From positions 62,001 through 126,000 of the forward strand of contig NZ_JAGEPF010000018.1 in NCBI RefSeq assembly GCF_017573465.1: DNA of 64,000 bases, read 5' to 3'. The notes under the pieces are model-generated. The model was not told the DNA's origin. It did no database searches and saw only the letters and a program-made list of their open reading frames with translations. The position numbers and the translations under genes are program-made. Within the stretch, counting starts at the first letter, position 1; the number at the start of each line of letters is the position of its first letter. This DNA is from Actinomadura violacea. GTDB taxonomy: Bacteria; Actinomycetota; Actinomycetes; Streptosporangiales; Streptosporangiaceae. Below, one piece after another: positions 40,891 through 48,930 of the stretch.

Positions 40891-41308
40891 CGCTGCCGCC
40901 CGCAGGGGTGTTGGCCCACGGGTCGTCGGCGGGCTGGCTGGGGGAGTCGCGGCGGGCCCGGTCCACCTTGGCGGTGGCGCTGCGCAGCGACGGGCCGATC
41001 TCCTCGGCCTCCAGTTCGAAGACGGTGCGCTTCTCGCCCTCGCGGGTCTCGTACGAGCGCTGCTTGAGCCGGCCGGTGACGATGACGCGCATGCCCTGCC
41101 GCAACGTCTCGGCGGCGTTCTCGGCCTGCCTCTTCCACGCCGTGCAGCGCATCCACAGCGTCTCGCCGTCCTTCCACTCGCCGTCCTTGTAGAAGCGGGG
41201 AGTGGAGGCGACGGTGAAGTCGGCCTTGGCGACGCCGGAGGAGGTGAACTTCAGGTCGGGGTCGCGGGCCAGGTTCCCCACGATCGTGAGGGTGGTGTCT
41301 CCTGCCAT
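40874..41308 (-). CDS. ssb: Single-stranded DNA-binding protein
   Basis: This 144-residue SSB opens MAGDTTLTIVGNLARDPDLK. The OB-fold core includes FYKDGEWKDGETLWMRCTAW, QGMRVIVTGRLKQRSYETREG and FELEAEEIGPSLR. An acidic tail ends DDPPF, the conserved partner-binding tip. It binds ssDNA during replication and recruits partner proteins. It is shorter than host actinomycete SSBs (about 170-200), in keeping with a phage copy. Confidence 0.95.
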   Translation of the reverse strand: MAGDTTLTIVGNLARDPDLKFTSSGVAKADFTVASTPRFYKDGEWKDGETLWMRCTAWKRQAENAAETLRQGMRVIVTGRLKQRSYETREGEKRTVFELEAEEIGPSLRSATAKVDRARRDSPSQPADDPWANTPAGGSDDPPF

Positions 41309-41654
41309 CTTCAGCCTTCCGTGACGGGGTGGGGTGTGGGTGGCCCGTTCCACCGCTGCGGGAAGGCGGGCCGGGGGCGGTCCGCGGCACCGAAACCTTT
41401 GTGGCCATACCCGACGATGGTTCCATTGCCGGACGATGTTCCCGTGCAGAACATCGGGCCACCCGGGGAAACCCGGGGTCTCCAAGACGCGGTCACGCAT
41501 TGTGGGGTCGGTTGTCGATTTCTGTGATCGTACCCGCGTACGAGCCCGGTTCGTAGGTGCCACGCCCGCTAATCCGACGCTAACCCGACGCTAACCTTCT
41601 CCGCACCGTCAAGGCGGAGTCAATAGGAGCCCAGCCCGTTGGCAGGTTTCGTGA
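41309..41654. other. Leader/intergenic region upstream of ssb
   Basis: 346 nt without a convincing gene. It contains promoter copy 4 (41498-41530), GC-rich inverted repeats around 41460-41480 (gggccacccggggaaacccggggt) and a duplicated gctaa-ccgac text near 41570-41595. Confidence 0.55.
41498..41530 (-). promoter_or_regulatory. Shared phage promoter, copy 4 (diverged -35)
   Basis: -10 CACAAT and CAACCGACC in the spacer; the -35 region (CACAGA) is poor. It drives ssb with a leader of about 180 nt. Confidence 0.6.
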
Positions 41655-42464
41655 TCACTTGACGCGCAGCAGCACCGGCCAGGTGTCGGGGCCCACGATC
41701 CCGTCGGCGGCGACGCCGCCCCACTTCTGCACCGCCTTCACCGCCGTCTCCGTCACGTCGTCGAAGTGGCCGTTGACGTGCACCTCCGGGTGCGAGCGGG
41801 CCAGCAGCAGCCCTTGCACGCTCTCGACGTGCTCGCCGGTGTCGCCCTTGCCGAGCGTGGGGAGCTTGCCCATCATCGCCTCCTGCCATCCGCCGGCGAA
41901 CATGCCCGACGGCATCGGGCCCGGGTCGCCGTGACTGTTGCCGGGCACGTGGCAGTGCCCGTAGTGGCCTGCCTTGCCGCGCCATGTGGCGGCCGAGCGG
42001 GAGTTGCCCGACCACTGCGGGCGCCCCGACGGCCACACGTCGGGGATGCCGAGCGTCCGCATCCACGCCACGATGTCCTCCAGCCCCTTGCACGGGGTGT
42101 CGGCGAGCGTGGCATACGTCTTGCCGTTCACCACGCAGCCGGGGGAGAACCACGCCTCCACCTGGATGCAGCGCGAGCCCATCCGGTTGGTCTCCACACC
42201 GCCGGGCGGGTGCTCCAGCGCGCGCGCCGACTCCTCGGCGCCGTAGAACTGCACGATGCGCCCCGACCACGGGTCCCACATCAGGTGGGGGCAGTACCCG
42301 ACGTTGCGCAGGTAGGACGCGACGTTGTCGAACGCGGGCAGCCTGCCGTGCTTGTCGAGTGCGTCCCAGGTGATGTGCCACACCGCGCGGGGCGGCCCAC
42401 CGGCCATCGAGCCGCCGTTGCGCTGGGCGCTGCGCGCGATGCCCGACATCCACATGCTGGTCAT
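41655..42464 (-). CDS. Endolysin: amidase-type domain with peptidoglycan-binding domain
   Basis: This 269-residue protein has an N-terminal amidase/PGRP-like part (about 1-180): PRAVWHITWDAL near residue 25, SRCIQVEAWFSPG near 95, and GHYGHCHVPGNSHGDPGPM near 165 with His/His/Asp candidates for Zn binding. A C-terminal PG_binding_1 repeat follows (from about 197, TLGKGDTGEHVESVQGLLLA ... VGPDTWPVLLRVK). It should cleave cell-wall peptidoglycan. There is no signal peptide. A -10-like element ends 7 nt before the ATG, so the transcript is probably leaderless. Confidence 0.85.
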   Translation of the reverse strand: MTSMWMSGIARSAQRNGGSMAGGPPRAVWHITWDALDKHGRLPAFDNVASYLRNVGYCPHLMWDPWSGRIVQFYGAEESARALEHPPGGVETNRMGSRCIQVEAWFSPGCVVNGKTYATLADTPCKGLEDIVAWMRTLGIPDVWPSGRPQWSGNSRSAATWRGKAGHYGHCHVPGNSHGDPGPMPSGMFAGGWQEAMMGKLPTLGKGDTGEHVESVQGLLLARSHPEVHVNGHFDDVTETAVKAVQKWGGVAADGIVGPDTWPVLLRVK

Positions 42465-42471
42465 AGCGAGC

Positions 42472-42499
42472 AGGATGCGGGGCCGGGCCCGTTAACGTC
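42472..42499 (-). promoter_or_regulatory. Second-class promoter upstream of endolysin
   Basis: GACGTTAAC over the -35, 16-bp spacer, -10 CATCCT; the ATG follows 7 nt later. Confidence 0.5.
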
Positions 42500-42607
42500 G
42501 CGCCCTTCCCCCGCAGGCTGTAGGGCTGGTTGTCGCCCAACCTGCGATCAAGACGCGATGTTTGTTCGGGGTTGTGCGCCCCACGCCAGTAGGGGACCCT
42601 GACGAAC

Positions 42608-43009
42608 GTGGCCACCGAAATGATCGATAAGAAGCCAACGACGCTGTACCGGGAGGGGAACCGGTCCGCCCCGGTCATCCGCGGCAAGAGCGAGTCGCTG
42701 CGCGCGTACCGCCGCCAGATAGCCGACGCCGAGTTCGGGCCCGACGCCCGCGCCCACGTTCTCCAGCAGGTCTCCTCCGGCGTCCCCCTCGCCGAGGCGG
42801 CCGCGCAGGTGAACGTGTCCATCGTGCGGGTGTACGGGCGGGCGCTGTGGGACGAGGAGTTCCGCGTGCAGCTCGACGACGCGTTGGACGCCTACTCCGC
42901 CCCGTTCATGTCCGACAAGTGCGGGACCCCCGCCGGATACCGGCGCCGCAAGTGCCGGTGCCGCAACTGCCGCGCCGCGCACAGCGAGGAGACCGCCCGC
43001 TACCGCTGA
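42608..43009 (+). CDS. HTH protein with Cys-rich C-terminus, 133 aa
   Basis: This 133-residue protein has a helix-turn-helix-like centre (SSGVPLAEAAAQVNVSIVRV near residue 57) and a C-terminal motif CGTPAGYRRRKCRCRNCRAA with four Cys, a probable zinc knuckle also seen at the ends of many actinophage proteins. It is one of the few plus-strand genes and diverges from the endolysin; it overlaps the end of the convergent methyltransferase-like gene by 10 nt. Confidence 0.72.
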   Translation: MATEMIDKKPTTLYREGNRSAPVIRGKSESLRAYRRQIADAEFGPDARAHVLQQVSSGVPLAEAAAQVNVSIVRVYGRALWDEEFRVQLDDALDAYSAPFMSDKCGTPAGYRRRKCRCRNCRAAHSEETARYR

Positions 43010-44475
43010 GAGACCGGCTTCCACCCCTGCAAGTATCTGCGGAGCGTCGCCGCGGACACCCCCATCCGCAAGGCCGTCTGGCTCACCGACACCCCGTCCT
43101 CGACCATCTGCCGGGCCTGCTCCACGGCCGTCTCGTCCATCGCGGGCGGGCGGCCAGTCGGGCGGCCCGTCTTGACGCGCGGCGTGCCCCGCCGCCGGGA
43201 CGGCACCACCTCGATCTTCTGGGTGCGGGGATTCCACCGGAGCCGCTCGATATTCCCGTCGACCAGCTTCAGCGCCGCGGCGACGGCGTCGGCCGGGACG
43301 TCCACCGGCGCCAGCTTGGCGCGCTTGGCGATCGGGGTGGTGCCCGGGTGCCCGTCGCGCATCACGCGCGAGTAGTGCCCGGCACACAGCCCCAGCGCGT
43401 GGTGCGGCTCGTCGCAGAATTCCAGCGCGCACGTCTCGGCCGTGGGCTCGGTGTAGGCGGTGAGCCTGCGCAGGCGCTGCGCCATCACCGGGTCGCCGGC
43501 GTCGCCGGTGCGCCGCCACCTCGACTTGTGCGTGGCGCACCACCAGCGGGTCGCCCTGCGTGCGGTGCAGCCGTAGGGGGCGAGCATGCAGTTCCCGGCG
43601 TCGACGGCGTCCTGCTCGGCGCGCGTCAGCGGCCCGATGGGGCGGCCCGGAGGCGGCGGCGGCTTGCGGCGGTACAGGACCAGGTGGTCACGGAGCCCGT
43701 CGTAGCGGAGCCGGCCCGGCGACCACGACACCTCGGTCCAGTCGCGGTCCAGCAGGTTGAAGAACCGGTCGTCGGCGGTGCAGCCGCGGTACTCGCCGCA
43801 GTAGAACAGCAGGTCGCCGGTGTACGCCCTCAACGCTTTGTAGGCGGCCGGGTCCCGGTAGGGCGGCCACACCATCATCAGCGGGACGTCTCCGGCGGCA
43901 GCGGCGGCCTCAGCGGCGTCCATGGCCTGCACCGGCGCCCAGCACGGGCCCGCCGTGCCGGTGTACTGCTCGACGAGGCCGTACGCGGCGGGCGGCATCT
44001 GCCCAGCGGGGCATGCGTCGGTCGCGTCCACCTCGACGCCGGCCTGGGTGAGCTGCCACGCCCAATACCCGGCCCCAGCGCACACCTCGGCGATGCGGCG
44101 CGGCAGCCCGGCCGCGTCGAGCTGCCCCACGATCCACGCCACGTCGGCCGGCGACGGCACCACGTACCCGAACGCGACGGTCAGCTTCTCCCGCATGCCG
44201 AGCAGGTGCAGCAGGTCGGGCGCCAGCGGCATCGTCATGACCGCGCCCTGGTCGGTGGTGGGCAGCAGCCGCGCGATCTCCCAGTACGGGTTGACGGTGG
44301 TGGACTGCTGGTCGTGCACCGTGCCCGCGATGGGCGGCTCACCCCACCCCCAGCCGAGATGCGGCGGCGTCTGCACCGGCTCCCGCTCAGCCCAGAACGC
44401 TTCCAGCTCGGCGCGCAGCCGGTCCACGTCCAGCAGCGGTCCGGCCGGGACCGGCTCGGCAGAGGGCACCGCCAT
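43000..44475 (-). CDS. Methyltransferase-like / zinc / HTH fusion protein, 491 aa
   Basis: Residues 100-290 look like a SAM-dependent, possibly nucleic-acid methyltransferase: motif I AEVCAGAGYWAWQL, acidic strand VDATDACP, and motif IV VWPPYRDP in place of (D/N)PP(Y/F). The middle has Cys/His clusters (CMLAPYGC, WWCATHKSRW, CALEFCDEPHHALGLCAGHY). The C-terminus is a Hin/resolvase-like HTH (VSVSQTALRMGVSAATLRRYL). It could be a sequence-directed DNA methyltransferase. Its start is coupled (TGATG) to the preceding gene, with GGAGG upstream. Confidence 0.72.
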   Translation of the reverse strand: MAVPSAEPVPAGPLLDVDRLRAELEAFWAEREPVQTPPHLGWGWGEPPIAGTVHDQQSTTVNPYWEIARLLPTTDQGAVMTMPLAPDLLHLLGMREKLTVAFGYVVPSPADVAWIVGQLDAAGLPRRIAEVCAGAGYWAWQLTQAGVEVDATDACPAGQMPPAAYGLVEQYTGTAGPCWAPVQAMDAAEAAAAAGDVPLMMVWPPYRDPAAYKALRAYTGDLLFYCGEYRGCTADDRFFNLLDRDWTEVSWSPGRLRYDGLRDHLVLYRRKPPPPPGRPIGPLTRAEQDAVDAGNCMLAPYGCTARRATRWWCATHKSRWRRTGDAGDPVMAQRLRRLTAYTEPTAETCALEFCDEPHHALGLCAGHYSRVMRDGHPGTTPIAKRAKLAPVDVPADAVAAALKLVDGNIERLRWNPRTQKIEVVPSRRRGTPRVKTGRPTGRPPAMDETAVEQARQMVEDGVSVSQTALRMGVSAATLRRYLQGWKPVSQR

Positions 44476-44768
44476 CAAGACCTCCCGGGGCAGAGGGCAA
44501 GGAACTCCTCCACCACGATGTCGTACGCCGCGACCTTGACGGCGGGGCCCCGCACGACGACCTGATGGGTGCGGGTGAACCAGCCACCGTCGTGCTGGTA
44601 GTCGACGGCCAGGCCCAGCCGGGTCGCGTCCATGGCGATACGGCGCCACAGCCGGTGGGCGCCGATAGTGGAACGGAAGGTGCGGCGCAGGGTGGTGGTG
44701 CCGCCCCGCTTCCTTGCCTCGGCGAGCCGGGCCTGCTGACGCGCGGAGAACACGATGTCCATGTCCAT
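44475..44768 (-). CDS. Unknown protein, 97 aa
   Basis: This 97-residue basic protein (FSARQQARLAEARKRGGTTT, then DYQHDGGWFTRTHQVVVRGP) has no recognised domain. TGATG overlaps link it to both neighbours, so it belongs to a run of translationally coupled genes (45487 to 43000). Confidence 0.65.
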   Translation of the reverse strand: MDMDIVFSARQQARLAEARKRGGTTTLRRTFRSTIGAHRLWRRIAMDATRLGLAVDYQHDGGWFTRTHQVVVRGPAVKVAAYDIVVEEFLALCPGRS

Positions 44769-45046
44769 CACCCCATCCGCCCCAGCTCGGCGCGGAGCCG
44801 GCGGCGGGCCAGGACGTACCGGGTGCGCGTGAGCACCCAGCAGCCGGGCCCGAACAGCGACAGCGCGGCCACGCACGGCAGCTCCCATCGCGGCATTGGC
44901 GGGCCGTCTGCGGCCCAGCAGATGACCTTCCCGGCGGCGAACCCGCTCCACGTCAGCAGGACGCCGGCGACGGCGGACAAGCGCAGCAGCCGCTCCTCGT
45001 CGCGCAGCCGCACCACCGTCGCCGGCGACGAGTCCCGGGCGGTCAC
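44768..45046 (-). CDS. Small membrane protein, 92 aa
   Basis: Two membrane segments (AVAGVLLTWSGFAAGKVICW near residue 25 and ALSLFGPGCWVLT near 60) and a basic tail. The GTG at 45046 overlaps the previous stop (GTGA) and is preferred over the ATG at 45070. Confidence 0.6.
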   Translation of the reverse strand: MTARDSSPATVVRLRDEERLLRLSAVAGVLLTWSGFAAGKVICWAADGPPMPRWELPCVAALSLFGPGCWVLTRTRYVLARRRLRAELGRMG

Positions 45047-45183
45047 CGGCCGCGCCGCTCGTTGCGGCATTCGTCCAGCAGCCGCAGCGCCGCGGCGTCG
45101 AAGTCGCGGTTCAGGCGGCGCATGGTGTCGTAGTCGGGGCCGGGAACCCGAACCGGCGGGGCCGGGGTGGGGCGGGCCTCCAC
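45043..45183 (-). CDS. Small protein, 46 aa
   Basis: GTG start; the product contains PDYDTMRRLNRDFDAAALRL then LDECRNERRGR. It fits the coupled-gene pattern at its 3' end (GTGA) and looks like a real helix. Confidence 0.55.
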   Translation of the reverse strand: MEARPTPAPPVRVPGPDYDTMRRLNRDFDAAALRLLDECRNERRGR

Positions 45184-45275
45184 GGGGCGGGCACGTCGTG
45201 CGCGGCGCGGATGGCGCGGTGGTGGCGCACCAGCACGTCGGCCAGGCGCGTCACGGGATTCACGATGCGGATCAT
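45111..45275 (-). CDS. Small protein, 54 aa, overlapping next ORF
   Basis: MIRIVNPVTRLADVLVRHHR is followed by a Pro/Arg-rich end. The start overlaps the previous stop (TGATG). The last 24 codons overlap the 46-aa ORF in another frame; a frameshift fusing the two is possible. Confidence 0.45.
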   Translation of the reverse strand: MIRIVNPVTRLADVLVRHHRAIRAAHDVPAPWRPAPPRPRRFGFPAPTTTPCAA

Positions 45276-45487
45276 CAGGCGAGGTCCTTGTGAACGCTGC
45301 GGGCGGGCAGGGTCTCGCGGCGGCCGTCGCGGTGGCGGACCACCGCGCAGTTCAACGTCCGCGACTTGGTGGGGTCGGTGGACGCCGGCTTGTCGACGGT
45401 GTCGCGCCTCTCGAAGACGACGTGGTGACCGTTGGTGGTGACGAGCCGGTCTCCCGTCTTGAGGGCTTCCAGGTCCTTCACGAACAT
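45275..45487 (-). CDS. Small protein, 70 aa
   Basis: This 70-residue beta-rich protein (LKTGDRLVTTNGHHVVFERR, then CAVVRHRDGRRETLPARSV) resembles small KOW/SH3-like strands. It is first after promoter copy 5 and the leader hairpin; AAGGAG lies about 10 nt before the ATG. Confidence 0.68.
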   Translation of the reverse strand: MFVKDLEALKTGDRLVTTNGHHVVFERRDTVDKPASTDPTKSRTLNCAVVRHRDGRRETLPARSVHKDLA

Positions 45488-45513
45488 GTCGGTCAGCTCC
45501 TTGTCTTTCGCGG

Positions 45514-45575
45514 CCCCGGGTGCTTCCCCGGGCCCCACTCGTACATTGTGGGGTTGGTTAACGCCGGTGGCAAGG
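45514..45575 (-). promoter_or_regulatory. Shared phage promoter copy 5 with 5'-terminal hairpin
   Basis: Promoter 45544-45575: -35 TTGCCA, spacer with CGTTAACCAACC, -10 CACAAT. Hairpin 45514-45535 (ccccggg...ccccggg with loop GAAGCA) begins about 9 nt after the -10 and precedes AAGGAG. Confidence 0.82.
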
Positions 45576-45587
45576 GCGCAGGGCCGG

Positions 45588-45827
45588 TTATGGCGCCGTG
45601 CCGAGGTGGCCGGGCGGCGGGGTGGACGGCTCCGGCACGGCCGGCTGGGTGAACGCCGCGGCGACGCGGACCGCGGCGGCGCGGCTGAACGCCACGGCGA
45701 CGGGGCGGCGGCGCGTCACCACCAGATGCATGCCCACCTCGTGCACGGTGCGCTCGATGACCACGTGCAGGCCGGGCAGGACCCGCACGGCGTGCGCCTC
45801 GGTGTGGCGCGTCGGCTTGTACCCCAT
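45588..45827 (-). CDS. Unknown protein, 79 aa
   Basis: This 79-residue protein (AVRVLPGLHVVIERTVHEVG, MHLVVTRRRPVAVAF) has a Pro-rich end and no recognised domain. Its ATG overlaps the preceding stop (TGATG). Promoter copy 5 lies right after its stop. Confidence 0.62.
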   Translation of the reverse strand: MGYKPTRHTEAHAVRVLPGLHVVIERTVHEVGMHLVVTRRRPVAVAFSRAAAVRVAAAFTQPAVPEPSTPPPGHLGTAP

Positions 45828-46399
45828 CAGTCCTCGTCTTCGTCGGTGTCGAACCGGGCCGTGAACTTCGCGACGGCGCGGCACAGGTCTGCGGTCGACT
45901 CGGCCAGCGTCTCGACGGTGACTGCACCGGGGGTGGTGGTGTGGCGGGCCAGCAGGCGGCGGACGGCCGCGAGCTTGGTGTTGACGGAGTCCAGGTCTTC
46001 GGGCCACACCACGCTCGCCGTCACCTTGACGATGCGGCCGTCGACGACCTTGCACATCCACGGGTCGTCGTAGCTGTCGGCGTCGTCGCAGGAGAAGTGT
46101 CCGGCGAACGTGCGGGCCGTGCCGTCGGGTGCGGTGCCGTAGACGCCGATGAACCCCTTCAGGTGGTCGACGAGGTCGTAGGCGGGGTACGGGTCGTCCT
46201 TCAGCGGCTCCAGGGCGACGCCGGTGCGGCGGATGAGCGTGCCGTCGGCGGTCTCCTCTGGTGTCTCCTCGATGCGCACCTTGAACGCCATGTCGAACTC
46301 GTGGTCGCCGCGGTGCTTGACGAACCCGCAGACGTTCAGCTCGCTGTTGGTGAGCGGCGGCTCGATGGTGATCTGGCCGTTGACGGTGGTGGATCCCAT
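45827..46399 (-). CDS. Unknown acidic protein, 190 aa
   Basis: This 190-residue protein is beta-rich in the first half (GQITIEPPLTNSELNVCGFV, FDMAFKVRIEETPEETADG, GIDCDDADSYDDPWMCKVVD-like region) with a helical end and an acidic tip DTDEDED. No domain is recognised. The ATG at 46399 was chosen where protein-like sequence begins. Confidence 0.65.
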   Translation of the reverse strand: MGSTTVNGQITIEPPLTNSELNVCGFVKHRGDHEFDMAFKVRIEETPEETADGTLIRRTGVALEPLKDDPYPAYDLVDHLKGFIGVYGTAPDGTARTFAGHFSCDDADSYDDPWMCKVVDGRIVKVTASVVWPEDLDSVNTKLAAVRRLLARHTTTPGAVTVETLAESTADLCRAVAKFTARFDTDEDED

Positions 46400-46401
46400 G
46401 T

Positions 46402-46674
46402 TCAGTCCCTCGGGAAGGCGGGGCGGCCGTGCAGCGGCTCGCGGTGGCAGGTGGCGGCGTGCTCGTTGGCGAGCTGGTTGGTGGTGGCGTCCGGGTGCAC
46501 GGGGCTGGAGCCGCTGCACCCGCTGCAGAAGTAGTGGGACCGGCCCCCGGGCGGGCCGCCGGAGCCGTCATCGGGGATGGCGAACATGAGCTGCCCGGCG
46601 GCCGTCCGGTAGCAGGCGAGGGCGCCGCTCGGCTGGAACATCTGGCCTGCGGTGACCTGCGGGGAGTACTGCAC
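46402..46674 (-). CDS. Small Cys/His protein, 90 aa
   Basis: This 90-residue protein contains QLMFAIPDDGSGGPPGGRSH followed by YFCSGCSGS and HAATCHRE, a likely zinc-binding CxxC...HxxxCH arrangement. The GTG start has AAGGAG upstream and follows promoter copy 6. Confidence 0.65.
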   Translation of the reverse strand: MQYSPQVTAGQMFQPSGALACYRTAAGQLMFAIPDDGSGGPPGGRSHYFCSGCSGSSPVHPDATTNQLANEHAATCHREPLHGRPAFPRD

Positions 46675-46723
46675 GAGGTCTCCTTGAAACGGGGAGCCGG
46701 GCGTGCTCGCGCACGGCCCCCTA

Positions 46724-46755
46724 CATTGTCTGGTCGGTTAACGTCTGCCGCAAGG
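46724..46755 (-). promoter_or_regulatory. Shared phage promoter, copy 6
   Basis: -35 TTGCGG, spacer with CGTTAACCGACC, -10 GACAAT. The leader has a degenerate hairpin (GCCGTGCGCGAGCACGCCCGGC). Confidence 0.78.
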
Positions 46756-46763
46756 CGGCGGGC

Positions 46764-47321
46764 TCAGCGGGCCGCTATGCCGAAGAACAGCCAGCCGGTA
46801 TGGCGGGGCGCCGGATACTCCACGTCGACCGTCAGGGTGGCGCCTGCGGCCACCCGGAACCGGTTGCCGCCCCGGCGCGGCGCGTACGCGCCGCTGCCGT
46901 AGTCGGGGGCGCCCAGGTACTGGCGCGGCACCCCGAACGCGATGTGCGGCAGGTCGACGGGCCTCCCGCCGCAGAAGTCGTACGCGCGGACGGCGGCGCG
47001 GATGGCTTCGCGGTCGGTGTCGTACACGCCGGGCGGCACCGGCACGCGCATCTGCACGCGGGTGCCCGACACCGCCACGGCACCGGCGGGCCCCGTCTTG
47101 GCTGCCACCAGGTGGTCGCGGGTGCCCAGGATGCGCCCGGCGAGCGCCAGCGCGGCGTCGGCGTCCATCGGCGTCCCGGCGACCACCACGTAGCGGTCCT
47201 TCTCGGCGATGGTGCCGGTGTAGCGCCCCCCGTGCTCGCGGGCGGCGTCCGCGACGGCGCGGTCGAACGCCTCGTCGGGGTCGGTGCCCGCCGCCGTGGT
47301 GTAGAACTCTTCCGCTCCCAT
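46764..47321 (-). CDS. Unknown protein, 185 aa
   Basis: This 185-residue protein opens MGAEEFYTTAAGTDPDEAFD, then EAFDRAVADAAREHGG and GTIAEKDRYVVVAG, with a beta-rich C-terminus (GNRFRVAAGATLTVDVEYP). No domain is recognised. Similar orphans are frequent in actinophages. It has a GAAGGAG ribosome site and a 16-bp hairpin (47346-47391) in the leader. Confidence 0.68.
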   Translation of the reverse strand: MGAEEFYTTAAGTDPDEAFDRAVADAAREHGGRYTGTIAEKDRYVVVAGTPMDADAALALAGRILGTRDHLVAAKTGPAGAVAVSGTRVQMRVPVPPGVYDTDREAIRAAVRAYDFCGGRPVDLPHIAFGVPRQYLGAPDYGSGAYAPRRGGNRFRVAAGATLTVDVEYPAPRHTGWLFFGIAAR

Positions 47322-47345
47322 GAGCGTGGCTCCTTCGATGTGAGG

Positions 47346-47391
47346 GGCGCCCGCCCGGGGCCGGCTGGGTGCCGGGCCCCGGGCGGGCGCC
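47346..47391 (-). terminator. Very strong intercistronic hairpin
   Basis: A 16-bp perfect stem ggcgcccgcccggggc / gccccgggcgggcgcc with a 14-nt loop, between the 47402 gene and the 46764-47321 gene. It is an enlarged version of the leader hairpin; it may terminate or stabilise the downstream mRNA. Confidence 0.65.
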
Positions 47392-47401
47392 GTGGGGAAG
47401 G

Positions 47402-48142
47402 TCAGTTGAAGGCGCGGTACATCTGCCGCACGAACTGGGCGTCGTCGCCGTTGCTCTGGCTGTACGCCCACGCCACCTCCTTGATGAACTCCAGGGCGGC
47501 GAGCGCCTCGTACATGCGCGGCGCCTTGGCGTTGCCCGCCATCCCGTTGGAGCGGACCTCGCGGGGGAAGCGGAACACCGCCTTCACCGCGTCCTGCACC
47601 TCGCTCATCACGACCTCGCGAATGTCGTGGCCGCTGCCCACCGCCCGAAACACGCGGTGCGCGTACCGGGCGAGCCGCTCGGCGGTCTGGAAGTCGTCGC
47701 CGTGCCACTCGATCTGGTACGCCATGTCGTGCGGCTCAAGGGCCCGCACCGGCTCGCCGCTCTCGTCGACCTCGTGGGTCAGCTTCACCTTCGCCCGCTC
47801 GGCCGCCTTGATGAACCCGTTGAGCCGGGAGGCCATCTCGCGGTCGCCGCTCGCCTCCTCGGCCAGCCGGCGCAGCGTCGCGCCCGCCTCGTTGGCGTCG
47901 GCGTACGCCTCCACCGCCGCGTCGACCAGCTCCGCCTTCTTCTCGCGGCCGGTGAGGCGTGGGTTCTTGATGGCGCCCCGCTCAACGTCCTTGGTCAGCG
48001 CCGCCTTGATGTCGGCCATGTCCATGGCGTCGATGTCTGGGCGGTACCGGTCGGCGGCGGCGTTGCGCTGCTCGGTGAGCGTCTCGGTGCGCATGTCCTG
48101 CTCGCGGATGGCCTTGCTGGTGAGGGTGGCGAGATCGAACAC
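47402..48142 (-). CDS. Unknown helical protein, 246 aa
   Basis: This 246-residue, mostly helical charged protein opens VFDLATLTSKAIREQDMRTE, then ADIKAALTKDVERGA and LTGREKKAELVDAAVEAYAD, followed by a more globular end (IEWHGDDFQTAERLARYAHR). No domain is recognised. GTG start with CAAGGAG; it is first after promoter copy 7 and its hairpin. Confidence 0.68.
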   Translation of the reverse strand: MFDLATLTSKAIREQDMRTETLTEQRNAAADRYRPDIDAMDMADIKAALTKDVERGAIKNPRLTGREKKAELVDAAVEAYADANEAGATLRRLAEEASGDREMASRLNGFIKAAERAKVKLTHEVDESGEPVRALEPHDMAYQIEWHGDDFQTAERLARYAHRVFRAVGSGHDIREVVMSEVQDAVKAVFRFPREVRSNGMAGNAKAPRMYEALAALEFIKEVAWAYSQSNGDDAQFVRQMYRAFN

Positions 48143-48162
48143 GGCTGCTCCTTGCGATCGGG

Positions 48163-48222
48163 GCCCGGGTGCTTCAACCGGGCACATCTTCATTGTGGGG
48201 TCGGTTAACGCCGAACGCAAGG
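48163..48222 (-). promoter_or_regulatory. Shared phage promoter copy 7 with 5'-terminal hairpin
   Basis: This is the clearest copy. Promoter 48191-48222: -35 TTGCGT, 17-bp spacer with CGTTAACCGACC, -10 CACAAT. After 8 nt comes the hairpin GCCCGG-TTGAAGCAC-CCGGGC (48163-48183), then CAAGGAG and GTG. The mRNA should start at or one to two bases before the stem. Confidence 0.87.
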
Positions 48223-48233
48223 AGGGCAGCCGG

Positions 48234-48839
48234 TCAATCTGCGGGTTCTTCGACGAGCTGCCCGTCCACCACCCGGCCCGGCGGCATCTGGTCGCGGTCG
48301 GGGTCGCCGGCCAGCTCGTGCAGCCGCGCGGCCAGCGACGCGATCACCTGCGTGTGCTCCACCACCACCGGGCCGCCGCCCTCCCCGGTGACCTCGATCG
48401 CCGAGCGGCGCGCCCACCGGTCGGGGAACGCCCGCGAGGCGTAGTCGAGCGCGACCCGGCCGTCCGGCTGCGCGTACGTCCGCTCGGTCACCACCGTGCC
48501 GTCCGGCTCCCGCCGCGTCGTCTCCTTGATGATCTGGCCGCCCATGATGACCCGCTGGATCTGCCCGACGACGCGGACCTCCGACTCCGCGCGCGCGCGA
48601 TTCACGGCATCACGAAACTCGCGCTTGGCGCGGGGTGCGCCGGGTTCGTCGCCTTCCTTCATCCAGCGGAACACGGTGCCGGGGTGGACGCCTGCGTAGG
48701 CGGCGGCGGTCTCGACGTAGTTGCCGGCTCGGACGGCGTTGACGATGGTGTCGTGGACGTCGGGGGTGAGTTTGGTGGGGCGGCCTCCGGTGCGGCGGGG
48801 GCGCCGGGTGGTGCTGGTGGTGGTGGGTTCGTTGGCCAT
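48234..48839 (-). CDS. Terminase-small-subunit-like HTH protein
   Basis: This 201-residue protein has a basic N-terminus (RRPRRTGGRPTKLTPDVHDT) and an HTH (NYVETAAAYAGVHPGTVFRW near residue 40-60). EFRDAVNRARAESEVRVVGQ and a C-terminal part QPDGRVALDYASRAFPDRWA follow. This order is typical of phage terminase small subunits or related phage HTH proteins. No large subunit is in the window. It diverges from the 48931 regulator. Confidence 0.72.
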   Translation of the reverse strand: MANEPTTTSTTRRPRRTGGRPTKLTPDVHDTIVNAVRAGNYVETAAAYAGVHPGTVFRWMKEGDEPGAPRAKREFRDAVNRARAESEVRVVGQIQRVIMGGQIIKETTRREPDGTVVTERTYAQPDGRVALDYASRAFPDRWARRSAIEVTGEGGGPVVVEHTQVIASLAARLHELAGDPDRDQMPPGRVVDGQLVEEPAD

Positions 48840-48930
48840 AGCCTCCTCACGGTGACGTGTCTGGGGGGTTTGCGTCACGGGCTGTCCCCGCGCAGGCAGG
48901 GGAACCGGCTGTTCGGGAGAGGGGGAGGAC

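Noticed and set aside
41620..42822. 400-codon minus-strand frame extending across the endolysin region
   Set aside because: Only a different frame of the endolysin and of the plus-strand HTH gene; no domain.
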